Shown: positions 50,947-58,404 of the stretch, in pieces
Position numbering within the stretch: position 1 is the stretch's first letter
How the letters are laid out: each line of letters opens with the position of its first letter
From: DATFDN01 sp035685165
GTDB lineage: Bacteria > Pseudomonadota > Alphaproteobacteria > Acetobacterales > Acetobacteraceae
Direction: 5' to 3'
Assembly (NCBI GenBank): GCA_035685165.1
Contig: DASRBI010000021.1
Coordinates: 62,001-126,000 of the forward strand
Length of the DNA stretch: 64,000 nt
Program-made: the position numbers and the translations under genes
Notes under the pieces: model-generated
Database searches by the model: none
Seen by the model: the letters and a program-made list of their open reading frames with translations, nothing else
What the model was told of the DNA's origin: nothing

Positions 50947-52053
50947 ATGCAGTTCGGATATTTCGCGATGCCCTCGCATCCGCCGGAGCGCGACCTCGCC
51001 GAAGGCCACGAGTGGGATCTCCAGACGCTGCGCTGGCTCGACGAGTTCGGCTACACCGAGGCCTGGATCGGCGAGCACCACACCGCACCGTGGGAGCCGC
51101 ATCCCGCACCCGACTTCCTGGTGCTCGAAGGCTTGCGCCAGACGAAGCGGCTGCGGATTGGCCCGGGCGGGTTCCTGCTGCCCTATCATCACCCCGCCGA
51201 GCTGGCGAACCGCGTGGCGATGCTCGACCATCTCTCGCGCGGGCGCCTCAATTTCGGCGTCGCCGCCTCGGGGTTGCCGAGCGACTGGCTGATGTTCAAC
51301 GTCGATGGCATGTCGGGGCAAAACCGCGACATGACGCGCGAGGCGCTCGACATCATCCTGCGCTTGTGGGGCAGCGAGGAAGGTTTCGAGTATAAGGGCA
51401 AGTTTTGGACGGTGAACAAGCCCGGCCCCATGTTCGGCGTGCTCCGCACTCACATCCGCCCGTTGCAGCGGCCGCACCCGCCGATCGGGGTCGCAGGGCT
51501 TTCGAAGAAATCCGACACGCTGAAGCTTGCTGGCGAGAAGGGCTATCTGCCGCTCAGCCTCAACCTCAATCCCGGCTATATCAGCAGCCATTGGGAAGCG
51601 GTGGAGGAAGGCGCCGCGAAAACCGGCCGACGGCCCTGGCGCGGCGACTGGCGGCTGGTGCGCGAGGTGTTCGTCGCCGAAACCGACGCGGAGGCGTGGC
51701 GGCTGTCGGTGAACGGCATGATGGGACGCATGATGCGGGAATATTTCCTGCCGCTGCTCAGCCAGTTCGGGTTCCTGGAATTCCTCAAGCACGACCCGTC
51801 GGTGCCGGACAGCGACGTCACCGTCGAGTACTGCGCCAGGCACAACTGGCTGGTCGGCTCGCCGCAGACGGTTGCCGAGCGGCTGGAACAGGTTTACGCT
51901 GAGGCGGGCGGTTTCGGGCAAATTCTGGTGTTCGGCTTCGACTACGCCGGCCACCCCGAGGCTTGGCGCACGTCGCTCGGGATGCTGGCGAGCGAGGTGG
52001 CGCCGAAAGTTGCGCGCCTCGTGCCGCCGCAACCCGCACTCGCCGCCGAATGA
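50947..52053 (+). CDS. LLM-class flavin-dependent monooxygenase
   Basis: A 368-residue luciferase-like protein. It begins MQFGYFAMPSHPPER, has WIGEHHTAPWEPHPAPDFLV, RLRIGPGGFLLPYHHPAELA and HLSRGRLNFGVAASGLPSDW, and ends with a substrate-binding helix region and FGFDYAGHPEAW. The EHH motif near residue 43 is typical of FMN-dependent alkanal-type enzymes. A ribosome-binding site aaggagga precedes the ATG. It starts a three-gene coupled unit with an aminotransferase and a DsbA-like protein, suggesting one catabolic route; the substrate is unknown. It differs from the LLM protein at 25459-26679. Confidence 0.87.
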   Translation: MQFGYFAMPSHPPERDLAEGHEWDLQTLRWLDEFGYTEAWIGEHHTAPWEPHPAPDFLVLEGLRQTKRLRIGPGGFLLPYHHPAELANRVAMLDHLSRGRLNFGVAASGLPSDWLMFNVDGMSGQNRDMTREALDIILRLWGSEEGFEYKGKFWTVNKPGPMFGVLRTHIRPLQRPHPPIGVAGLSKKSDTLKLAGEKGYLPLSLNLNPGYISSHWEAVEEGAAKTGRRPWRGDWRLVREVFVAETDAEAWRLSVNGMMGRMMREYFLPLLSQFGFLEFLKHDPSVPDSDVTVEYCARHNWLVGSPQTVAERLEQVYAEAGGFGQILVFGFDYAGHPEAWRTSLGMLASEVAPKVARLVPPQPALAAE

Positions 52054-53387
52054 GCCGCGTCCTGCACCGCGCGGGCGGCACCCCGCCCGTCGCGGTCAGC
52101 GGCGCGGGCATCCAGCTCCATCTCGCCGACGGGCGAACGGTGATCGACGGCTCAGGCGGCGCGGCGGTGGCCTGTCTCGGCCACGGCAACGCGCGCATCG
52201 CCAGCGCGATCGCCGCGCAGGCGCGCCGCATGGCGTACGCGCACACCGGTTTCTTCACCAGCGAACCGGCCGAGGCGCTGGCAGACCTGATCCTGGAGGG
52301 ATCGCCCGGCGGGCTGACGCACGCCTATTTTTGCTCCTCGGGCTCCGAAGGTACCGAAGCGGCGCTGAAGCTCGCGCGCCAGTATTTCGTGGAGATCGGC
52401 CAGCAGCAGCGCACACGGGTGATCGCGCGGCGGCAGAGCTATCACGGTAACACGCTCGGCGCGCTCGCAGCCGGCGGCAACATGATGCGCCGCGCGCTTT
52501 ATGAGCCGATTCTAAGCCCCGCGTTCAGCCATGTCTCGCCCGCCTTCGCCTACCGCTTCCGCGGCGAGCGGGAGACGGACGCCGAGTACGTGGACCGCCT
52601 TGCCGCCGAGCTGGAAGCGGAGTTCTGCCGCCTCGGCCCGGATACGGTGATCGGTTTCATCGCCGAGCCAGTGGTGGGCGCGACGGCGGGCTGCGTCGCC
52701 GCCCCGCCCGGATATTTCGAGCGCGTGCGAGCGATTTGCGACCGCCACGGCGCACTACTGATCCTCGACGAGGTGATGTGCGGTATGGGCCGCACCGGCA
52801 CGATGCACGCCTGGGAACAGGAAGGCGTGACGCCCGATATCCAGATCGTCGCCAAAGGGCTCGGCGGCGGCTACCAGCCGATCGGCGGCATCCTGATCGC
52901 CGGGCGGATTATCGACGCGCTGCGTGCCGGATCGGGCGCTTTCATGCACGGTCACACATATCAGGCCCACCCCGTTGCCTGTGCCGGGGCGCTCGAAGTA
53001 CAGCGGATCATTCGCGAGCAGCTTCTCGTCGCCAACGTGCGCGCACTGGGTCCGGTGCTGGAGCGCGCCCTGCTCGACCGGCTGGGCAATCATCCGCATG
53101 TCGGCGACATTCGCGGCCGCGGCCTCTTTTGGGCGGTGGAGTTTGTGCGCGACCGCGCGCGCAAAGAGGTGTTCGACCCGGCCCTGAAGCTGAACGAGCG
53201 CGTCAAACAGGCCGCGCTCGCCGCCGGGGTAGCGGTCTATCCGATGGGCGGCACGATCGACGGGCGGCAGGGCGATCACGTGATCATCGCCCCGCCCTAC
53301 ATCGCCACTGAAGCCGACATCGAGGAAATCGTCGATCGCTTCGGCCGCGGTGTGGATGCGGCCTTCGCCGATCTGGAGGACAGATGA
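52050..53387 (+). CDS. Class III PLP-dependent aminotransferase
   Basis: A 445-residue aspartate-aminotransferase-fold enzyme of the class III group. It shows AYFCSSGSEGTEAALKLAR (phosphate and substrate loop), RRQSYHGNTLGALAAGG, AEPVVGATAGCVAAPPGYF, LILDEVMCGMGRTGTMHAWE and the Schiff-base Lys in IQIVAKGLGGGYQPIGG. Relatives act on omega-amino acids or amines with pyruvate or 2-oxoglutarate; the donor is not known. It is coupled by ATGA to the flavin enzyme and by ATGA to the next gene, so it probably works in the same pathway. Confidence 0.93.
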   Translation: MSRVLHRAGGTPPVAVSGAGIQLHLADGRTVIDGSGGAAVACLGHGNARIASAIAAQARRMAYAHTGFFTSEPAEALADLILEGSPGGLTHAYFCSSGSEGTEAALKLARQYFVEIGQQQRTRVIARRQSYHGNTLGALAAGGNMMRRALYEPILSPAFSHVSPAFAYRFRGERETDAEYVDRLAAELEAEFCRLGPDTVIGFIAEPVVGATAGCVAAPPGYFERVRAICDRHGALLILDEVMCGMGRTGTMHAWEQEGVTPDIQIVAKGLGGGYQPIGGILIAGRIIDALRAGSGAFMHGHTYQAHPVACAGALEVQRIIREQLLVANVRALGPVLERALLDRLGNHPHVGDIRGRGLFWAVEFVRDRARKEVFDPALKLNERVKQAALAAGVAVYPMGGTIDGRQGDHVIIAPPYIATEADIEEIVDRFGRGVDAAFADLEDR

Positions 53388-54007
53388 GCACGCACCGGCT
53401 GATCGCCTATACGGACTACAAAAGCCCCTACGCCTATCTCGCCAAGGGTCCCACTTACGAGCTCGGCGAGGCGTTCGGCATCGCGGTCGAATGGCGCCCT
53501 TACATCCTCAACATTCCCGATTTCCTCGGGTCGGCGCGGATCGATGCCGACGGCAAGGTGATCGAGGCCGATCGCACGCCGCATCAATGGCGGCGCGCGC
53601 GCTACGCCTATATGGATTGCCGCCGCAAGGCGCGGGCGCGCGGGCTTGTGCTGCGCGCCACCACCAAGATTTGGGACAGCAGCCTCGCCGCCGCCGGGAT
53701 GCTCTTTGCCCAGCAAGCGGGCGCAGCGCCGTTCCGCCGCTACCACAACGCGGTGTTCGCCCGTTTCTGGCAGCGCGAGATCGACATCGAGGATCAAGAG
53801 CAGATCGCCGCCGTGCTCACCGAGGCGGGCGCCGACGGCGCGGCGTTCCCCGCCTGGGCCGAGGAAGGGCGGGCCCGCGTTGCCGCCATCTCCCGCGAGG
53901 CCGAGGAGCAGGGCGTATTCGGTGTGCCGAGTTTCCTGCTCGACGGCGAGCTCTTCTGGGGTAACGAAACGATCCCCGACATCGAGGCGCGGCTCGCCGT
54001 CGGATAG
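53384..54007 (+). CDS. DsbA-family/2-hydroxychromene-2-carboxylate isomerase-like protein
   Basis: A 207-residue thioredoxin-fold protein with a helical insertion. The N-terminal YTDYKSPYAYLAKGP has Ser in place of the redox Cys-x-x-Cys, as in kappa-class glutathione transferases and HCCA isomerases. The cis-Pro loop is FGVPSFLLDGELFWGNETI. Therefore it is unlikely to be an oxidoreductase; it probably uses glutathione for isomerisation or conjugation. It ends the flavin monooxygenase-aminotransferase unit. Confidence 0.85.
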   Translation: MSTHRLIAYTDYKSPYAYLAKGPTYELGEAFGIAVEWRPYILNIPDFLGSARIDADGKVIEADRTPHQWRRARYAYMDCRRKARARGLVLRATTKIWDSSLAAAGMLFAQQAGAAPFRRYHNAVFARFWQREIDIEDQEQIAAVLTEAGADGAAFPAWAEEGRARVAAISREAEEQGVFGVPSFLLDGELFWGNETIPDIEARLAVG

Positions 54008-54035
54008 GCCTGTCTTGGCCCCGGCCGATGTCGGC

Positions 54036-54125
54036 GTCATTGCGAGGCCCATAGGAAGTATGGGCCGGAGCAATCCCCCGCGGACAAGGGATTGCTACGC
54101 GCCGCTCACGCTCGCTCGCAGTGAC
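54036..54125. repeat. Imperfect palindromic repeat of the gtcattgcgag type
   Basis: gtcattgcgag (54036-54046) and ctcgcagtgac (54115-54125) form the outer inverted arms, with one mismatch; caatccc and gggattg form an inner pair. The same outline (gtcattgcgag...caatcc...ggattg...ctcgcaatgac) is a known dispersed repeat in many bacteria. It sits in the gap between convergent genes and could act as a terminator. Confidence 0.7.
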
Positions 54126-54143
54126 AACGTTGGAAGCTGTCGC

Positions 54144-55172
54144 CTACGCTGCCGGCGCGAGCTCCGTCAGGTTTGAGAGAAACAGCTCCGCGCAGGCGCG
54201 CCAACTGAAGCGCTCGGCGTAGCTTCGGCACTCTGCGCGGTCGCAGGCCAATGCCTTCAATGCAGCCGCGCGCAGATCGGCATCCATCGCGCCTACCGGC
54301 GCCGTCGCATGGGCCAGAACATCCTTGGGACCCGTCACCGGAAAGGCCGCAACGGGCGTGCCGCACGCGAGCGATTCGAGAAGCACGAGGCCGAACGTGT
54401 CCGTCTGGCTCGGAAATACCATCACGTCCGCACCCGCATAGGCCCGTGCGAGGTCCGCACCAAAACGCGGCCCGGCGAACAGCACATCGGGATGCTGGCG
54501 GCGCAGCGATTGCAGTTGCGGCCCGCCGCCCACCACCACTTTGCTGCCGGGCAGATCGAGTTGCAGGAAGGCGCCGATGTTCTTCTCGACCGCGACCCGG
54601 CCGACATAGGCGAACACGGGCCGGGGAAGCGGCCAGTCCTCGCGCGGCGCGGGCCGGAACAGGTCGAGGTCCACGCCGCGCGACCAGGGAACCACGTGCC
54701 GGAACCCCTTGGCCTGCAAGTCGTCGCGCAACGAGGGCGTGGCGACCATCGTGGCCTGGGCCGAGCCGTGAAAGCGCCGCAGCCAAGCATAAGCCGGCGC
54801 CGCCGGAAGCCCAGTGCGGGCGCGGATATATTCGGGAAATCTCGTGTGAAAGGAGGTGGTGAACGCCATGCCGCGCCGTTTCGCCCAGGCGCGCGCCGCC
54901 GCGCCCAGCGGCCCCTCGGTTGCGATGTGCAGGGCATCGGGCGCGAAGTCCTCGATCATACGGAACAGCCGCCGCCGGGGCGCGAGCGCAAGACGGATCT
55001 CAGGATAAGTCGGGCACGGCACCGTGCGGAAGCGGTCGGGGCCGATCACGTCCACATCCATGCCCATGGCGCGCAGCTCGTCGGCGACCGTCGCAAGCGT
55101 GCGCACCACGCCGTTCACCTGTGGCTTCCACGCATCGCTGACGATAAGGATTCGCTGCGGCGGCCAGGCCAT
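54144..55172 (-). CDS. Glycosyltransferase family 1/4 (GT-B)
   Basis: A 342-residue GT-B enzyme. It starts MAWPPQRILIVSDAWKPQVN, followed by GVVRTLATVADELRAMGMDV, the acceptor domain HIATEGPLGAAARAWAKRRG and FTTSFHTRFPEYIRARTG, then the donor domain FAYVGRVAVEKNIGAFL and FPSQTDTFGLVLLESLACGTPVAA (first 20 residues conserved). It resembles mannosyl- or glucosyl-transferases acting on diacylglycerol or phosphoinositol-type lipids. The ATG at 55172 is preferred; a TTG at 55211 would overlap the previous gene. It is downstream of the phosphoesterase gene on the same strand. Confidence 0.87.
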   Translation of the reverse strand: MAWPPQRILIVSDAWKPQVNGVVRTLATVADELRAMGMDVDVIGPDRFRTVPCPTYPEIRLALAPRRRLFRMIEDFAPDALHIATEGPLGAAARAWAKRRGMAFTTSFHTRFPEYIRARTGLPAAPAYAWLRRFHGSAQATMVATPSLRDDLQAKGFRHVVPWSRGVDLDLFRPAPREDWPLPRPVFAYVGRVAVEKNIGAFLQLDLPGSKVVVGGGPQLQSLRRQHPDVLFAGPRFGADLARAYAGADVMVFPSQTDTFGLVLLESLACGTPVAAFPVTGPKDVLAHATAPVGAMDADLRAAALKALACDRAECRSYAERFSWRACAELFLSNLTELAPAA

Positions 55173-55203
55173 GAGCGCGTCTCGCGCGGTCCGGGGGTAC
55201 TGC

Positions 55204-56022
55204 TCAGGCAACCTGCGCTGCCTTCAATTGCCGCGGGTTGGAGAACGAAAGCCGGTTCATCGCCGCCCAGTCGATCAACTCCAGTTCTCCGTCATGGTGC
55301 TCCACGAGCGCGGTGCAGCTTTCCACCCAATCGCCGTCGTTCATGTAGAGCACACCGCCGATCTCGCGGATTTCCGCGTGGTGGATATGTCCGCACACCA
55401 CGCCGTCGAACCCGGTGCGCCGCGCTTCCGCCGAGAGCGCCGCCTCGAAGCGGTCGACCGCCTTCACCGCCTCCTTCACCTGCCGTTTCAGGTGCGCCGA
55501 CAGCGACCAGTACGGATAGCCGAGCCGCCGGCGGACCGAGTTGAGCCAGCGATTGGCGACCAGGGCGGCGGCATAGGCCCAGGCGCCGAGAATGGCGAGG
55601 AACTTGGCGTAACGCACCACGCTGTCGAATTCGTCGCCATGCATGATCAGAAGGCGCTTGCCGCGCGCGGTGACGTGTTCGGCCGATCCGCACAGCCGGA
55701 TTCCGCCCACCTCCAGCGAGAGCGGCAGCCAGGCGCGGAACATCTCGTCGTGGTTGCCGGGGATATAAGTGACATCCGTGCCATCGCGCGCATGTTTCAG
55801 GATCAGCCGCAGCACCTCATCGTGCTGCTCATCCCAGTACCAGGAGCGCCGCAGCCGCCATCCGTCGATGATGTCGCCGACCAAAAACAGCTTCTCGCAG
55901 CTCATCCGACGCAAAAAGTCGGCGAGGAAATCGCAGCGGGCGCCTCGTGTGCCGAGATGCGTGTCGGAGATGAACACCGCGCGATAGGAACGGGTGGAGC
56001 CATGCAGGATCGGGCGCGTCAT
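55204..56022 (-). CDS. Metallophosphoesterase, UDP-2,3-diacylglucosamine diphosphatase-like
   Basis: A 272-residue calcineurin-like phosphoesterase. Metal ligands are seen in VFISDTHLGTRG (Asp20, His22), LVGDIIDGWRL, YIPGNHDEMFRA, IMHGDEFDSVV and GHIHHAEI. This layout is that of LpxH-like proteins of the UDP-2,3-diacylglucosamine pyrophosphatase type, which also include LpxI-lacking variants. Its role in lipid A is likely but not certain because other members of the group act on different substrates. It shares a run with the glycosyltransferase gene. Confidence 0.85.
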   Translation of the reverse strand: MTRPILHGSTRSYRAVFISDTHLGTRGARCDFLADFLRRMSCEKLFLVGDIIDGWRLRRSWYWDEQHDEVLRLILKHARDGTDVTYIPGNHDEMFRAWLPLSLEVGGIRLCGSAEHVTARGKRLLIMHGDEFDSVVRYAKFLAILGAWAYAAALVANRWLNSVRRRLGYPYWSLSAHLKRQVKEAVKAVDRFEAALSAEARRTGFDGVVCGHIHHAEIREIGGVLYMNDGDWVESCTALVEHHDGELELIDWAAMNRLSFSNPRQLKAAQVA

Positions 56023-56169
56023 GCCCGCCCTGTAGAGCCGGAGGTTGCCGGTTCGGGAAAGTGAACGTTGGATGAAATCAACCAGTCCGCGCGCGCAACT
56101 CAGGTGTCACGGAAACGCAACTCAAACGTCCGCGAATCATCCGGAATTTGGCGCAGATGGTCGCAGCCG

Positions 56170-57039
56170 ATGGTTATCGTCTTTAATCCCGTCGCGGGAA
56201 GGCGTCGCGCCTTGCTGCTTTGGCGCGTTCTCGACGTGCTGGTGGAGCACGGTATCCGCCTCGATGTGGTGCGGACCACCGCGCGCGGAGATGCCGAACG
56301 CATCGCGCGCGAAGCTTGCCTTGCTGGCGAGTCCCTGGTGGTCGCCGCCGGAGGAGACGGCACCATCTCGGAAGTCGCCAACGGGGTGCTCGGAACCGGC
56401 TCCGCGCTCGGCGTAATCCCGCTCGGGACCGCCAATGTGCTGGCGCACGAGATCGGTCTTTCCTTTTCGCCCCGCGCGATCGCTACCGCTCTCGCCTTCC
56501 GCCGGACACGGCCGCTCTGGCCGGGAGTGGCGACGACACCGGACGGACAGCGCCTGTTCGTCCAGATGCTCGGCGCCGGGTTCGACGCCGAGGTTGTGCA
56601 TCGGCTTTGGACGCCGCTGAAAGCGGCCTGCGGGCGCGGTGCCTACGTCATGCAGGCGGCGCGCGAAGCGATCCGCTACGAGTTTCCGCCAATCCGAGTG
56701 CACATCGAGGGGAGTGCAATGGAAGCCGCCAGCCTCATCGTTTCCAATGGACGGCTTTATGGCGGCCCGTACACACTCGCTCCGCGGGCGAGCCCCCATA
56801 CGCCTGGATTCTGGGTAACTCTGTTCGAATGCAGCGGGCCGCTGCGCGCTCTCGGCTATGGCGCGATGCTGCCCCTGCAGGCCCTCGCCCGCAGTCCCGG
56901 CGTCCGCCAACTCCCCGCCCGCTGGGTGGAAATCAGGGGTAATCGTCCGGTCCCCGTGCAGACCGACGGCGACGATGCCGGCGTCACCCCGATTGTCGTC
57001 GCCAATGCCTCGGAGCCGATCCCGCTCGTGGTCAGCTAA
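56170..57039 (+). CDS. Diacylglycerol kinase catalytic-domain protein
   Basis: A 289-residue lipid-kinase-family (DAGK/YegS/sphingosine kinase-like) protein. The ATP loop is AAGGDGTISEVANGVLG (61-65 is GGDGT), followed by ALGVIPLGTANVLAHEIGL and a C-terminal beta-sandwich (VQMLGAGFDAEVV; VSNGRLYGGPYTLAP). The start IVFNPVAGRRRALL fits the family. The ATG at 56170 is preferred; an ATG at 56068 would add 34 basic residues. The product would phosphorylate a lipid such as diacylglycerol, recycling it to phosphatidate for cdsA. It converges with surA. Confidence 0.87.
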   Translation: MVIVFNPVAGRRRALLLWRVLDVLVEHGIRLDVVRTTARGDAERIAREACLAGESLVVAAGGDGTISEVANGVLGTGSALGVIPLGTANVLAHEIGLSFSPRAIATALAFRRTRPLWPGVATTPDGQRLFVQMLGAGFDAEVVHRLWTPLKAACGRGAYVMQAAREAIRYEFPPIRVHIEGSAMEAASLIVSNGRLYGGPYTLAPRASPHTPGFWVTLFECSGPLRALGYGAMLPLQALARSPGVRQLPARWVEIRGNRPVPVQTDGDDAGVTPIVVANASEPIPLVVS

Positions 57040-57042
57040 GCG

Positions 57043-58404
57043 TCATGTCTGCGCCGCCAGGCCGCCCGCGGCCTGACGGATGTCGATGGTTGCCTTGCGG
57101 CGCAGATCATCCTGAAGCTGGCGCGACATCAGCTCGACCCGCTTCTCCAAAATTTGCTGCTCCACCTGCGTCTTGTCGACCGCATCGAGGTTTTTTTCCT
57201 CGCGCGAGCAGACCGCCATTACGGCGATCCCGTCGGAGGTCACCAGCGGCCTGCTCGGCTTGCCGATCGGCAGCGCGGCGAGCATCGCGCGCAGCGGTGG
57301 CGGGTTCACCTGGTCAAGCCGCACCGGGCCCGGATCCGCCGGCCGCGCCGAGTGCTCGTCGGCCGCGATACGCTCCATCTCGTCACAGCCGTTCACCTTG
57401 GCGGCGATCCGCTGGGCCCGTTGCAAGGTCGCGATCTGCTGCGGCGTGGGGGCATTCGGTTTCAGCGGCTCGGTGAAGGGCAGAAACACCTGCCGCATCG
57501 ACAGCATGGTCGCCATGTCGTGCCCGATTTCGCGCTTGGCGATCAGGTGCACGATGACGATTCCGCCCGGCACCGATATCGGCTCGCTGATGGCTCCTGG
57601 CGGCATTTCCTCGACGATCTTCGCGACTGCCGGATCGAGTTCACTCGGCTGCACCCAGCCGCGATCACCCCCTTGCAGCGCCGTCTGGCTCTCGCTGAAC
57701 TGGGCGGCGATCACCGGGAACGGCGCGCCGGCACGCAATTGCTTGATCACCACGTCCGCGAAGCGGTTCGCCTCCGCCGCATGTGCCGGGTTGTCGAGCA
57801 CGATGAATATCTCGGCGACGTGGTATTCGGGCTTGCCCACTTCCTGCTTCAGCGCCGCCATGCGCTCAGCGGTCTCCGCGGCGGATACCTTTACCTGCTC
57901 CCCGAGGTTTTGGCGGAGCAGCAACGTCCAGCCGATCTCGGTTCGGACCTGGTCGATGAGTGTGGTGAAATCCACTCCCCCGGCGACGAGGCGCGCCCTC
58001 AGCGCGCCCGCAGGCAGCCCATTGCGCTGCTCGATTTCCCGGATAGCCGCAGCGATCTGCTTGTCCTGCACCACGATATGCTGCGCCTCGACCGCCTGCA
58101 TCCGCAGCCGCTCGTCAATGAGCTGGCGCAGGATCTGCGGTCGCAGCCGGTCCACGATGTCCGGCTGCAACGGCAACCCGGACGAGGCCACGAACAGCCG
58201 CGCCCGCGCGTCTACATCCTGGTTGGTGATCACGCTTCCGTTCACTACGGCGAGAATCCGCACCGCTCCCTGCTGGGCCGGCACGGGCGCGCTCCTGTGC
58301 GCGGCAGGGGCGACCGGCCCCGTCGCCGCAAGAGCCGGCGTGATCCCGACGAAAGCGCCTAGGAATGCCAACCAGCGAAGTCTCATGGCGTGGTATCCGA
58401 TCAT
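57043..58404 (-). CDS. surA: Periplasmic chaperone/peptidyl-prolyl isomerase SurA
   Basis: A 453-residue exported protein. A signal peptide (MRLRWLAFLGAFVGITPALA from the second ATG at 58386) precedes the SurA N-terminal domain (ILAVVNGSVITNQDVDARAR, LRQLIDERLRMQAVE). Two parvulin-like domains follow: the first contains EYHVAEIFIVLDNP and LQGGDRGWVQPSELDP, the second ARPADPGPVRLDQVNPPPLR. SurA escorts outer-membrane proteins, including LptD, to the BAM complex. The first ATG at 58404 overlaps the lptD stop as ATGA, so the genes are coupled. Confidence 0.93.
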   Translation of the reverse strand: MIGYHAMRLRWLAFLGAFVGITPALAATGPVAPAAHRSAPVPAQQGAVRILAVVNGSVITNQDVDARARLFVASSGLPLQPDIVDRLRPQILRQLIDERLRMQAVEAQHIVVQDKQIAAAIREIEQRNGLPAGALRARLVAGGVDFTTLIDQVRTEIGWTLLLRQNLGEQVKVSAAETAERMAALKQEVGKPEYHVAEIFIVLDNPAHAAEANRFADVVIKQLRAGAPFPVIAAQFSESQTALQGGDRGWVQPSELDPAVAKIVEEMPPGAISEPISVPGGIVIVHLIAKREIGHDMATMLSMRQVFLPFTEPLKPNAPTPQQIATLQRAQRIAAKVNGCDEMERIAADEHSARPADPGPVRLDQVNPPPLRAMLAALPIGKPSRPLVTSDGIAVMAVCSREEKNLDAVDKTQVEQQILEKRVELMSRQLQDDLRRKATIDIRQAAGGLAAQT

